Part shown: piece after piece, positions 51,434-60,595 of the stretch
How positions within the stretch are numbered: position 1 is the stretch's first letter
Layout: the number at the start of each line of letters is the position of its first letter
NCBI RefSeq assembly: GCF_900168205.1
Contig: NZ_FUZE01000001.1
Coordinates: 620,001 to 684,000 of the forward strand
Reading direction: 5' to 3'
DNA from: Chryseobacterium balustinum
Lineage (GTDB): Bacteria > Bacteroidota > Bacteroidia > Flavobacteriales > Weeksellaceae
Length of the DNA: 64,000 bases
The notes under the pieces: generated by a model
The model's input: the letters and a program-made list of their open reading frames with translations, nothing else
Databases searched by the model: none
Told to the model about the DNA's origin: nothing
Program-made: the position numbers and the translations under genes

Positions 51434-52441
51434 TTAATAATCCAAAAGCCCCATACTGAATTCATCATAAGGTGCACCTGTATCGGTTCCCAACGGTACA
51501 ATACTTTCCAGCTTCTGGATATCAGATTCGCTTAACACAATTTTACTTGCTTCAATATTCTTTTCAAGATATTTTCTGCGTTTCGTTCCCGGAATAGGAA
51601 GAATTCCTTTACTGATAATCCACGCCAAAGCCAATTGTGATGATGTAATATTTTTTTCTTGTGCAAGGTTTTCAATAGCTTCCACCAATTCGATGTTTTT
51701 ATGAAAATACTGCTCCTGAAAACGAGGAATTCCCCTTCTGAAATCATTTTCAGGCAGATCATCAATCGAACGTATCTGCCCGGATAAAAATCCTCTTCCC
51801 AAAGGTGAGTACGCTACGAAACCAATTCCCAATTCATTCAACGTTTTGATGACACCTTTTTCCTCAACAGTTCTTTCAAAAAGAGAAAATTCACTCTGAA
51901 CTGCCGAAATCGGATGAACTGCGTGTGCTTTTTTTACCGTTTCCGAAGAAACTTCCGACAAACCGATATAGCCGATTTTACCTTCTTTCACCAAATCGCC
52001 CATCGCTCCAACGGTTTCCTCAACAGGAACATTTTTATCTAAACGATGCATGTAATAAAGGTCGATATAATCAGTTTTCAGATTTTTAAGCGAACGTTCA
52101 ATCGATTTTTTCACATACTCTTTTGTTCCGTTGATTTTCCAGGTTACCTGGTCATTATCATCAATCTCCCAACCGAATTTTGTTGCAATAATATACTTGT
52201 TGCGATTTCCTTCAATAGCTTTCGCAATTAATTGTTCATTTTTAAATGGACCGTATAAATCGGCAGTGTCCAGAAAGTTCCCACCCAATTCTAAAGAACG
52301 GTGAATGGTTGCGATAGCTTCTTTCTCATCGGTTTTACCATACATGTCTGCATCGCCAAAACCTGTCATTCCCATACATCCCAAACCTATATTCGGAACG
52401 ATTAATCCCTGGTTTCCTAATTTTACTTGATTCAATTTCAT
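51434..52441 (-). CDS. aldo/keto reductase
   Basis: A 335-residue NADPH-dependent oxidoreductase of the AKR superfamily. The catalytic tetrad is visible: Asp58, Tyr63 (DTADLYGPF), Lys88 (ATKFGWE) and His132 (YYMHRLD). The C-terminal coenzyme motif GTKRRKYLEKNIEA (about residues 286-299) is standard. The substrate is unknown; the nearest relatives are annotated as general aldehyde or methylglyoxal reductases. It is bracketed by CATTCTGA elements at 51314 and 52548 and is upstream of an AraC regulator. Confidence 0.93.
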   Translation of the reverse strand: MKLNQVKLGNQGLIVPNIGLGCMGMTGFGDADMYGKTDEKEAIATIHRSLELGGNFLDTADLYGPFKNEQLIAKAIEGNRNKYIIATKFGWEIDDNDQVTWKINGTKEYVKKSIERSLKNLKTDYIDLYYMHRLDKNVPVEETVGAMGDLVKEGKIGYIGLSEVSSETVKKAHAVHPISAVQSEFSLFERTVEEKGVIKTLNELGIGFVAYSPLGRGFLSGQIRSIDDLPENDFRRGIPRFQEQYFHKNIELVEAIENLAQEKNITSSQLALAWIISKGILPIPGTKRRKYLEKNIEASKIVLSESDIQKLESIVPLGTDTGAPYDEFSMGLLDY

Positions 52442-52547
52442 ATTCTTGATTTTATTGATACAAAATTCAGCAGAAATTAGAAATAGGATGTATGCAAAAC
52501 GATGAATTTCGTATGTAAACTACTGATGAATGAATTTTAATCTAATA

Positions 52548-52627
52548 TTTGTCATTCTGAAGAAGGAAGAATCTCTACGCATAAAGTAGATTCCACGCTG
52601 CACTGTGTTCCGCTCTGAATGACAAAC
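52548..52627. repeat. CATTCTGA inverted-repeat element, copy 2
   Basis: TTTGTCATTCTGA (52548-52560) and TCTGAATGACAAAC near the end form the outer arms; the left inner segment GAAGGAAGAATCT is identical to copy 1 while the right inner segment has diverged (AGATTCCACGCTG). It lies eight bases past the stop of the GH92 gene and may also serve as its terminator. Confidence 0.65.
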
Positions 52628-52634
52628 TAGATGT

Positions 52635-54929
52635 TTATTTTCTAGGTTTAGCACTCATATAAAAACTCAATTTCCCTCCATTCATAATATCAGAATGTTT
52701 CAAAGTAAAGTTTTTAATTTCCTTTCCATTCAATAGAATTTTTTGAATATAGACATTCTTCGGACTTTGGTTGATGGCTTCAATTTCAAAAGTTTTTCCG
52801 TTTTCTAAATTCAAAACAGCATGGTCAATCGCAGGACTTCCAATTGCATAATCTTCCGAACCCGGAGCAACAGGATAAAAACCAAGCGAACTCAAAATAT
52901 ACCATGCACTCATTTGTCCTGCGTCATCATTTCCGCCCAAACCATCAGGAGTGGCTTTGTATTGCATTTCCAAAATTCGTCTGATTTGAGCTTGAGTTTT
53001 CCAAGGTTGCCCCGCCCAATTATAAAAATACGCGACATGATGAGCCGGTTCGTTTCCGTGAACATAACCGCCAATAATTCCTTCTCGTGTAATGTCTTCG
53101 GTATCTGCAAAAAACTCGTCTGGTAAATGCATCGTGAACAATTCATCCAATTTTGAAGCAAATTTTTTCTTGCCGCCCATCATTTTAATTAATTCATCCG
53201 GATTTTGAGGAACGAAGAAGCTATAATTCCATGAATTTCCTTCAATGAAACCTTGTCCGTGTGTACTTAATTCATTAAAATCTTTTTTAAAACTCCCGTC
53301 AGCCAAACGAGGACGCATAAATCCTACTGTTTTATCAAAATTATTTTTCCAGTTTTCCGAACGTTTGATGAATTGATTGTAAATTTCTGTTTCACCCAAC
53401 TGTTTCGCTAGTTGCGCAATTGCCCAATCATCATAAGCGTATTCTAAGGTATTTGAAACTGAAGTGCCACTTTTCTCAGCAGGAATATATCCTTTATCTA
53501 TATAATATCCGATTCCTTCATAATCTCTTTTGTTGGCAGTTTCTACACAGGCTTTTAATGCAGCTTTTGCATCACCGTTATAATTTCCTTTAATAATCGC
53601 ATCTGCAACAACGCTTACACTGTGATATCCGCTCATACACCAATTATCATTCGCATAATGCGACCAAATCGGCAACATCTTCATCGAAAACTGATTGTAA
53701 TGAGCCATCATCGATTTTACCATATCACCGTTTCTTTTGGTTTGAATGATATTAAAGAAAGGGTGTAATGCACGATAGGTATCCCAAAGTGAAAACGTTG
53801 TGTAATTGGTAAAACCTTCTGCTTTATGAATATTTTGGTCTAAACCTTTATATTCTCCGTTTACATCTGTATAAGTTGTCGGATTGATAAAAGTATGATA
53901 CATTGCCGTATAAAAGTTTGTTTTCTCTGTTTCAGAGCCTTTAATAACGATTTTATTTAATTCTTTATTCCAAATTTCCTGTGTTTGTGCTTTTACCTGG
54001 TCAAAAGATAAGTTTCCAGTCTCTTTTTCTAAATTTTCTAAAGCATTTGCTTGACTTACCGGTGAAATTGCAAGCTTAACTTCAATTGCTTCATTTTCAT
54101 TCGTATCGAAATCAAAATACATTTTCAGATTTTTTCCTGCGATTTCCGGAAAGTTTTTCGTCTGGTCAAATTTTCTCCAAAATCCGCCATACACTTGTTT
54201 CCCGTCATAATTTTTCTGGCCGTAAGATTTAAATGGCTTTGAAAATGTCATCGCAAAATAAACCGTTCGTGTTCTTGCCCAGCCGTTGGTCTGTCGATAA
54301 CCTGTGATGGTATTTCCGTTTTTTACACGAACGTAAGTCCAAACATTTTTACCATCATAATTATAAATACCGGCCATCAAGTCTAAAATAATATGTGCCT
54401 GGTCAGATTTTGGGAAAGTGTAGCGATGAACACCGACTCTTGTTGTAGAAGTTAATTCGGCTAAAATATTGTGGTCGTCTAACTTTACTTTGTAATATCC
54501 AGCTTCTGCGGTTTCATTTGCATGTGAAAATCTGCTTCTGTAACCACTTTCAGGATTTGTTGCTGTTCCGGGATTCAATTGCAGTTTCCCAACAGTTGGC
54601 ATTACGAGAAAATCTCCTAAATCAGAATGCCCTGTGCCACTAAAATGGGTAGAACTAAAGCCTACAACGGTTTTGTCTTCATAGCGATACCCTGCACAAT
54701 ATTTATAAACATCACCATTATATTTTCCGTTCATTTCATAAGAAATCGTATCGGTTTCCGGGCTGAGCTGAATGGCTCCAAAAGGTGCAGTAGCTCCGGG
54801 ATAGGCGTGTCCCATCTTTTCTGTCCCGATTAACGGATTGACATATTGATGTAGTTTCTCAAATTTTTGAGCATTATTTAAACCAAAAATTAAAATAAAT
54901 ATAAAAATAAGAGTTCCGGAATTTTTCAT
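52635..54929 (-). CDS. GH92 family alpha-mannosidase-type glycosyl hydrolase
   Basis: A 764-residue exported exo-alpha-mannosidase-type enzyme that acts on mannose-containing glycans such as host N-glycans or yeast mannan. The signal peptide is residues 1-20 (ending GLNNAQ). The N-terminal beta-sandwich contains YVNPLIGTEKMGHAYPGATAPFGA (two parts, about residues 29-52), and the (alpha/alpha)6 barrel carries GGNDDAGQMSAWY (about 670-682, the catalytic base aspartates) and GFYPVAPGS. It has no linked SusCD pair here. The linkage specificity cannot be predicted from the sequence alone. Confidence 0.93.
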   Translation of the reverse strand: MKNSGTLIFIFILIFGLNNAQKFEKLHQYVNPLIGTEKMGHAYPGATAPFGAIQLSPETDTISYEMNGKYNGDVYKYCAGYRYEDKTVVGFSSTHFSGTGHSDLGDFLVMPTVGKLQLNPGTATNPESGYRSRFSHANETAEAGYYKVKLDDHNILAELTSTTRVGVHRYTFPKSDQAHIILDLMAGIYNYDGKNVWTYVRVKNGNTITGYRQTNGWARTRTVYFAMTFSKPFKSYGQKNYDGKQVYGGFWRKFDQTKNFPEIAGKNLKMYFDFDTNENEAIEVKLAISPVSQANALENLEKETGNLSFDQVKAQTQEIWNKELNKIVIKGSETEKTNFYTAMYHTFINPTTYTDVNGEYKGLDQNIHKAEGFTNYTTFSLWDTYRALHPFFNIIQTKRNGDMVKSMMAHYNQFSMKMLPIWSHYANDNWCMSGYHSVSVVADAIIKGNYNGDAKAALKACVETANKRDYEGIGYYIDKGYIPAEKSGTSVSNTLEYAYDDWAIAQLAKQLGETEIYNQFIKRSENWKNNFDKTVGFMRPRLADGSFKKDFNELSTHGQGFIEGNSWNYSFFVPQNPDELIKMMGGKKKFASKLDELFTMHLPDEFFADTEDITREGIIGGYVHGNEPAHHVAYFYNWAGQPWKTQAQIRRILEMQYKATPDGLGGNDDAGQMSAWYILSSLGFYPVAPGSEDYAIGSPAIDHAVLNLENGKTFEIEAINQSPKNVYIQKILLNGKEIKNFTLKHSDIMNGGKLSFYMSAKPRK

Positions 54930-54995
54930 AAGATTTAAATAGTAAAGTTATGTTAAATATAAAAAAGTATCTGCCTGTAAATTAAAGGCTTGAAT

Positions 54996-56657
54996 CTAAT
55001 CTATTTTATAAAAAAAGCGATTTAAGAAATCATAAACAAGATTTCTATCCTGCTTTTTAAAATTATCGTCAATGATGATGGAGCCTTTTGGCTGAAATCT
55101 AATAATAGGTTTATAATCATCAGCAATTTTTATTTGTTTATAGGGTATTCCATGTTCTTCAAGTCTGTCGAGATTACTAGGAAAATACCTTGCGTCAATT
55201 TTTACTGTTTTTCCGGAATCCTTGAGCATGTCTAAAATGTAATAGGTCTTTTCGGTTCCATAAATATTTAATACGGCAACTGATGAAAAGAAGAATAAAA
55301 TATTAACAATTAAAATTCCTTTTAAAATAAAAAGGTTTTTGATTTTAGTATTATTTACCTCCAATATAAGCAGCAATATTAGTGGGATCAGATAAAATTG
55401 GGGAATATACCGTACCCACCAAGGATCAGAAATAATCAATACAGACGCTAAGATTGGAAGAATGCTAATAAAAAGTATTTTTTGCTGATGATTGAGATTT
55501 TTCAGAAGTTTATTATTGACGATAAAAAATAATAATAAAACGATCAAAAAACCACTATAAAATATACCAAATCCTCCGACGCCAATATCTGCATCAGCCA
55601 ACCGATTCAGCTCTTTTTGGGAAATGCTGAATGGAATTTTATAAGACATATTATCTTTATCAAAAGACCCTGTTTTGGTAAATAATGTAAATGCAAGTTT
55701 TTCTATTCGATTATTATTTCTTACAAATCCTTCTGGTGCAAAGCGCTCAAGAATATCGATTGATCCTTCTCCTTTTAATGGATAAAATACATGCTTTCCT
55801 TCTTTCAAATTTGTAATATATGGGTTGTAATTACAGAATATTAATAAAAAAGAAGCGCATAGTAATGGCAATATTAAGGCTTTAAGCGATGATATTTTTT
55901 TCAAAAACAACAAAATAACCAATATACAAACAGTCAATACACCCAATGTTGGCATTGAAGTAAACTTTAAACTTCCACCAATCGTTAAAGTTGCTATGAT
56001 CAATGCTATATAAATTCTTTCTTTTGTTTTGATAAAAAGAAAAAGAGAACTCAAAAAGCAAATGATAAACGAATAACTAAATCCGTCTACATAAAAAGTT
56101 AAAATTTGTGAAATTACAACTGGATTGGCAGCTATTAGAAAAGCAAAGATCCATTGTTGTTTAAGATTAATACTAAAGGATTCCAAAGCTTTTTTTGTAA
56201 TCAGTAATGAAGAGATAAAAAGAAAAATATTGATGGCTTTCCCAGTTTCTATTTTGCCAAAGAAAGAATAAATGCAAGACTGTATTATTTCGGCTCCTTT
56301 TGGATAATGCTCCGTCCACACTTTCATTGTACGAGAATGAGATTCAAAGGAAATAGGATTCCAGCCATTTTTCAACTGAATAATACTTTCCTGATGATAG
56401 CTTTGCCCGTCTGCAGAGAGGTCAAAAAAATAACCGCTGATTAAAAAACCAAATAATAAAATGAGCGCTGTGATAGCCCCTGAAATAAAATTAACTCTAC
56501 AAATTAAAAAAGAAATGATTACCGACAGCGGATAATAGAATCTTGTTACAGGAAAGTTTAAAAAAAGGCCAAGCTGAGAAATAAGCAAGCAAATGAAAAG
56601 ATGGAAAATAACAATAAATACTATTTTTTCGAGATAAATTTTATTCATATTCTGCAT
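54996..56657 (-). CDS. polytopic membrane protein, glycosyltransferase-like
   Basis: A 553-residue inner-membrane protein with about 11-13 hydrophobic helices. The periplasmic loop after the second or third helix holds LSADGQSYHQESIIQLKNGW and HYPKGAEIIQSCIY (about residues 113-126), in the position where GT-C glycosyltransferases keep their catalytic acidic residue (Asp/Glu). The C-terminal soluble part is about 70 residues (DARYFPSNLDRLEEHGIPY). This resembles a GT-C enzyme or a family annotated as hypothetical in this clade; no substrate can be given. It lies 66 nt upstream of the GH92 gene in the same direction. Confidence 0.6.
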   Translation of the reverse strand: MQNMNKIYLEKIVFIVIFHLFICLLISQLGLFLNFPVTRFYYPLSVIISFLICRVNFISGAITALILLFGFLISGYFFDLSADGQSYHQESIIQLKNGWNPISFESHSRTMKVWTEHYPKGAEIIQSCIYSFFGKIETGKAINIFLFISSLLITKKALESFSINLKQQWIFAFLIAANPVVISQILTFYVDGFSYSFIICFLSSLFLFIKTKERIYIALIIATLTIGGSLKFTSMPTLGVLTVCILVILLFLKKISSLKALILPLLCASFLLIFCNYNPYITNLKEGKHVFYPLKGEGSIDILERFAPEGFVRNNNRIEKLAFTLFTKTGSFDKDNMSYKIPFSISQKELNRLADADIGVGGFGIFYSGFLIVLLLFFIVNNKLLKNLNHQQKILFISILPILASVLIISDPWWVRYIPQFYLIPLILLLILEVNNTKIKNLFILKGILIVNILFFFSSVAVLNIYGTEKTYYILDMLKDSGKTVKIDARYFPSNLDRLEEHGIPYKQIKIADDYKPIIRFQPKGSIIIDDNFKKQDRNLVYDFLNRFFYKID

Positions 56658-56737
56658 TTATACAAATATAAAATATTGTAAGAATAAAAGATCAATTAAA
56701 AAAAATGAAATTAGAGATAAGAAGCAGATAAAGGTTA

Positions 56738-57418
56738 TTATTCAGAAAAGCGAAAGCCAATACCGTGAATGTTTTCTATCGCGACAGTATTTTCATCGGC
56801 AAAAACTTTTCGCAATCTTGAAATAAAAACATCAAGACTTCGTCCCATAAAATAATCATCATCGCCCCAGATTGCCTTCAAAATATCCTGCCTTTTGAGG
56901 ACGGTATTTTTATGACGAATAAAATACAAAAGCAAATCAGATTCTCTTTGAGTAAGCGTTATTGTATTTTGAGTGTCATTTAAAGTATAGTTTTTAGGGT
57001 CAAAATTGTACTTTCCGACTTTATATTTTTGTGGAAAGGCTTCCGTTTTCTTGGAACGTTTTAGGAAAATTTCAATTTTTAAAATCAATTCTTCGATGCT
57101 GAAAGGTTTTACCAAATAATCATCTGCACCGATTTTCAAACCTTTAATTCGGTCTTCTTTTAAAGCTTTAGCAGAAGTGAAAATGATTGGGATCTCGGCA
57201 TTTTTATCTCTTATTTTTTGTGCTAAATCGAAACCGTTCATTTCGGGCATCATAATATCGAGCAAACAAATGTCAAAATCTTTGGTGTTGAACGCTTCAA
57301 ACGCAGATTTTCCGTTTGAGCAATGCTCTATTTCATAATAATTTTCTAAGCTGTCCTGAATTAGAAAAGCTATGGTTTCATCATCTTCTGCGTATAGAAT
57401 TTTAGATTTATCCATCAT
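56738..57418 (-). CDS. OmpR-type response regulator (system 1)
   Basis: A 226-residue winged-helix response regulator. The phospho-acceptor is Asp54 (LLDIMMPEMNG), the acidic pair EDD is at 11-13 and the conserved lysine is Lys104 (YLVKPF). The DNA-binding domain ends with SLDVFISRLRKVFADE and NIHGIGFRF. It is paired with the sensor kinase whose gene lies 14 nt upstream (57433). It is similar throughout to the regulator at 62350. Confidence 0.94.
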   Translation of the reverse strand: MMDKSKILYAEDDETIAFLIQDSLENYYEIEHCSNGKSAFEAFNTKDFDICLLDIMMPEMNGFDLAQKIRDKNAEIPIIFTSAKALKEDRIKGLKIGADDYLVKPFSIEELILKIEIFLKRSKKTEAFPQKYKVGKYNFDPKNYTLNDTQNTITLTQRESDLLLYFIRHKNTVLKRQDILKAIWGDDDYFMGRSLDVFISRLRKVFADENTVAIENIHGIGFRFSE

Positions 57419-57432
57419 TTACACAAATTAAA

Positions 57433-58680
57433 TTAAAACGGAAAAAACAGAGTAATGGTGATGCCTTTATCTACATTGTTTTCAACTGATATTTTCCAGT
57501 TATGCTGCTGAACGATTTTTTTTACATAAAATAATCCCAGCCCAAACCCGTTGATTTCTTCACTATTATTGGTAGGAACTCTGTAAAATTTATCAAAAAT
57601 ATGATTAATGTTTTTAGCAGGAATGCCCATTCCGTTGTCTTTAAACTTTAAATATAAGCCTTTTGAATCTTTCACCGAAGAAATAAGAATTTCAGGTTTT
57701 GTTTCGCAGTATTTGATTGAGTTGTCTAAAAGGTTGTAAACGATATTGGTAAAGTGAAATTCATCTGCTAAAATTGAAATATCATTTTCAATATTTATCT
57801 GAATGGAAATATTTTCATTTTTCTGTTTAATAGTTTCTGCAATCTCCTCAATAAACGGTTGCAAAATAATTTTTTGAGGTTTTAATGATAATCCTGAAGC
57901 ATCGTTTTTCGCAATATTCAGTATTTTTTCAATATGATTATTCAGTTTATAACTTTGATTAATGATAATTGATGTGTATGTTTTCAACTTAGAATTTTCT
58001 TGCACGACTTCTTGTTTGTTGAGCGCCTCCGAAGCTAATAATATTGATGATAACGGAGTTTTAAACTCATGCGTCATATTGTTGATAAAATCACGCTGCA
58101 ATTCTGAGAATTTCTTCTGTTGAATAATTGTATAAATTGAATAAACATAAACGAGAAGAATAATAATCAGTGCAAAAGTCAAAAGATACCAAAAACGCAA
58201 AGAGCTGATGAGGTAAGTGGTTTTGTCGGGGAAACGTATCGAAAAATAATAAGTAAGATTTTTATGTTTCGGAAACTGAATTACCTTTTCATTGGGCTCT
58301 TCCTGATGGCTCGTCATATATTTCCCATAAATCATTTGATCGCTGTGGCAATTATATAAAGCGTAAACATAATCTGTATTAATTTGAAATCTCGTAAATT
58401 CTGTTTTCAGATAATGCTCAAGAACTGCGGGATGAAATTCATTATTGATATTCACAACGTAATAATCATTCGCAATAATCTGAACGGGATTTTCGGTAAA
58501 AGAGGATTTTCCTTCAGACATTTTGTCGACAACCTCCATTAAAGCGATGTTTACTTTCTGATTAAATTTTCTGTCCTCAAGATTATACGCTTGTTTGGTC
58601 CACAACAGTTGGGCAATCAAAATTCCGATGATAGCAACCAATCCGAGGGTGATAATAATATTGAGTTTTTTAATTTCCAT
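57433..58680 (-). CDS. sensor histidine kinase (system 1)
   Basis: A 415-residue membrane sensor. Helices at about residues 3-26 and 161-186 flank a periplasmic domain of about 135 residues. The phospho-acceptor is His205 (NNMTHEFKTPLSS); the ATP-binding core contains N-box NLLDNSIKY and G-boxes DNGMGIP and GFGLGLFYVKKIV. I start at the ATG (MEIKK); a TTG at 58692 would add four codons. There is no HAMP signature. The signal is unknown. It is similar to the partial kinase at the right edge. Confidence 0.93.
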   Translation of the reverse strand: MEIKKLNIIITLGLVAIIGILIAQLLWTKQAYNLEDRKFNQKVNIALMEVVDKMSEGKSSFTENPVQIIANDYYVVNINNEFHPAVLEHYLKTEFTRFQINTDYVYALYNCHSDQMIYGKYMTSHQEEPNEKVIQFPKHKNLTYYFSIRFPDKTTYLISSLRFWYLLTFALIIILLVYVYSIYTIIQQKKFSELQRDFINNMTHEFKTPLSSILLASEALNKQEVVQENSKLKTYTSIIINQSYKLNNHIEKILNIAKNDASGLSLKPQKIILQPFIEEIAETIKQKNENISIQINIENDISILADEFHFTNIVYNLLDNSIKYCETKPEILISSVKDSKGLYLKFKDNGMGIPAKNINHIFDKFYRVPTNNSEEINGFGLGLFYVKKIVQQHNWKISVENNVDKGITITLFFPF

Positions 58681-58846
58681 TTCCAGAAGCAATATTATCC
58701 AAAAATATCTATAATTTTTTTATCATTAACAACTCGTTAACAAATGTTTGATAACAGTTAACAACTTACAATCGTTTTCCGCTCTACATTTGTTAAAACA
58801 AAAAATAATTATTATTTGATTTCATAATTACTAAAAATTTATACAC

Positions 58847-59257
58847 ATGAAAAATTTAAAAATTACAGCGCTTCTTGCGGTTTTGGCATTCTCTCCGTTT
58901 TATGCAAATGTATTTCCGGTAACTCCGGCTTCAATTGTTAAAAAAGTAGCAGAAGCTGCAAAATGGAAAGCAGAAATTATCGATGTAGGAAATATTCCTC
59001 AAGGGAAACCAAAAATCATCAGATTTGAGTTTACCAATACTTCATCACAGCCAATTATGATTGATAAAGTTGCGCCATCATGCGGATGTACAACAGCTGA
59101 TTACACAAAAACTAAAATTTTACCTGGAAAAACAGGATTTGTGGAAGCAAGCTACAATGCTGCAGCGGAAGGTCCATTTACAAAATCAGTTACGGTTAAT
59201 CTGAGTGACAGTCAAAACCCGAAAATACTTTCTTTTAAAGGAACTGTTGTTAAGTAA
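58847..59257 (+). CDS. exported DUF1573 domain protein
   Basis: A 136-residue exported protein. The signal peptide ends near residue 20 (FSPFYA). The rest is an Ig-like beta-sandwich of the DUF1573 type with the conserved PSCGCTTADYTK (about residues 79-90) and SYNAAAEGPFTKSV. The cysteine pair may be reactive or form a disulfide. Function is unknown; members are common and often abundant in flavobacteria. It diverges from the two-component system 1 genes, with a 166-nt promoter region between them, and could be its target. Confidence 0.88.
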   Translation: MKNLKITALLAVLAFSPFYANVFPVTPASIVKKVAEAAKWKAEIIDVGNIPQGKPKIIRFEFTNTSSQPIMIDKVAPSCGCTTADYTKTKILPGKTGFVEASYNAAAEGPFTKSVTVNLSDSQNPKILSFKGTVVK

Positions 59258-59282
59258 TTAATTTAATCTTGTTCAATATAAA

Positions 59283-59319
59283 AAACAGCCTGTCAATTAT
59301 TTGACAGGCTGTTTTTGTT
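59283..59319 (+). terminator. intrinsic terminator
   Basis: AAACAGCCTGTCAA (59283-59296) pairs with TTGACAGGCTGTTT (59301-59314), a 14-bp perfect stem with a 4-nt loop and a T run. It ends the DUF1573 gene. Confidence 0.92.
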
Positions 59320-59327
59320 TTTTGGAA

Positions 59328-59475
59328 AATCGTAAAGGTGCAAATTAAATCCAAAATATTATTTCTAAGGCGCAAGGATTTTTTTCTACAAAAAAAATAA
59401 AAGTTTATTGAAAATCTTTGATTTTTCTGCGCCTTATAACAATATGAAGAGCAAAATATTTGCGTCTTTGTGATT
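59328..59475. repeat. 148-bp nested inverted-repeat element (MITE-like)
   Basis: Terminal arms: 59328-59349 (beginning AATCGTAAAGGTGCAAAT) and 59454-59475, whose complement begins AATCACAAAGACGCAAAT. Inner arms: TAAGGCGCA (59366-59374) and TGCGCCTTA (59428-59436). It contains no ORF. The GGCGCAAAG-type core is reminiscent of dispersed elements in this genus. It occupies most of the 325-nt gap between DUF1573 and the SDR gene. Confidence 0.6.
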
Positions 59476-59582
59476 CTTCAACAATCTATTGTTTTAAAAA
59501 GAGCTATTTGTAGCATCATTTATCAATCTATTTTAAGGGATTACATCCTAATATTTATTATTTTTAAGAAAAAATAAAACAT

Positions 59583-60464
59583 ATGAATCTTTATACACAA
59601 CCGATGTTGCGTGAAGACGCTCTAAAAGATAAAGTTGCTATTGTTACAGGAGGCGGAAGCGGTCTTGGAAAAGCAATGACCAAATATTTCCTGCAATTAG
59701 GAGCAAAAGTGGTGATTACTTCCAGAAATTTAGAAAAACTTCAGGTTACTGCGAAGGAATTGGAAGATGAAACGGGTGGAAAAGTTCTTTGTGTTGCCTG
59801 TGATGTAAGAAATTGGGACGAGGTGGAAGCCATGAAAGAAGCAACTTTAAAAGAATTCGGAAAAATTGATATTCTTTTGAATAATGCTGCCGGAAATTTT
59901 ATTTCACCTACAGAAAGATTAACGCACTCTGCATTCGATTCTATTTTAGATATTGTTTTAAAAGGAACAAAAAATTGTACACTTTCTATCGGAAAACACT
60001 GGATTGATTCAAAAACTCCGGGAACAGTTTTAAATATTGTAACGACTTATGCTTGGACGGGTTCGGCTTACGTTGTTCCATCAGCTTGTGCAAAAGCGGG
60101 AGTTTTAGCAATGACAAGAAGTTTAGCAGTTGAGTGGGCAAAATATGGCATCCGCTTTAATGCGATTGCTCCTGGACCGTTTCCTACAAAAGGAGCTTGG
60201 GACAGATTGCTTCCGGGAGATCTGCAGGAAAAATTTGATATGAGAAAAAAAGTTCCGTTGAGAAGAGTAGGAGAACATCAGGAATTAGCAAATCTTGCTG
60301 CGTATCTGGTTTCAGATTATTCAGCTTATATGAATGGAGAAGTCGTTACAATCGATGGGGGAGAATGGCTTCAAGGTGCAGGTGAATTTAATATGCTGGA
60401 AGATATTCCACAGGAAATGTGGGATGCTTTGGAGGCAATGATCAAGGCGAAAAAATCCAATTAG
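59583..60464 (+). CDS. short-chain dehydrogenase, 2,4-dienoyl-CoA reductase-like
   Basis: A 293-residue SDR enzyme. The NADP-binding motif is TGGGSGLGKA (about residues 21-30), followed by NNAAGNF (about 99-105). The active-site region reads TTYAWTGSAYVVPSACAKAG (about 155-174), in which the SDR Tyr-x-x-x-Lys is altered as in the DECR/peroxisomal dienoyl-CoA reductase group, with the conserved lysine in CAKAG. The likely role is the reduction of dienoyl-CoA in degradation of unsaturated fatty acids. The substrate is inferred from similarity only. It is a single-gene unit. Confidence 0.88.
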   Translation: MNLYTQPMLREDALKDKVAIVTGGGSGLGKAMTKYFLQLGAKVVITSRNLEKLQVTAKELEDETGGKVLCVACDVRNWDEVEAMKEATLKEFGKIDILLNNAAGNFISPTERLTHSAFDSILDIVLKGTKNCTLSIGKHWIDSKTPGTVLNIVTTYAWTGSAYVVPSACAKAGVLAMTRSLAVEWAKYGIRFNAIAPGPFPTKGAWDRLLPGDLQEKFDMRKKVPLRRVGEHQELANLAAYLVSDYSAYMNGEVVTIDGGEWLQGAGEFNMLEDIPQEMWDALEAMIKAKKSN

Positions 60465-60595
60465 TTATAATTATGAATGATGAATTTTTAGTTTCTGGTG
60501 ATTTAATTTTGCTAATAACTAAAAAACATCATCAATAAAGCTTCTCTATGAAACATAAGTTTTATTTTTGTTCTTTAATTTAAATAAGAACCCTA

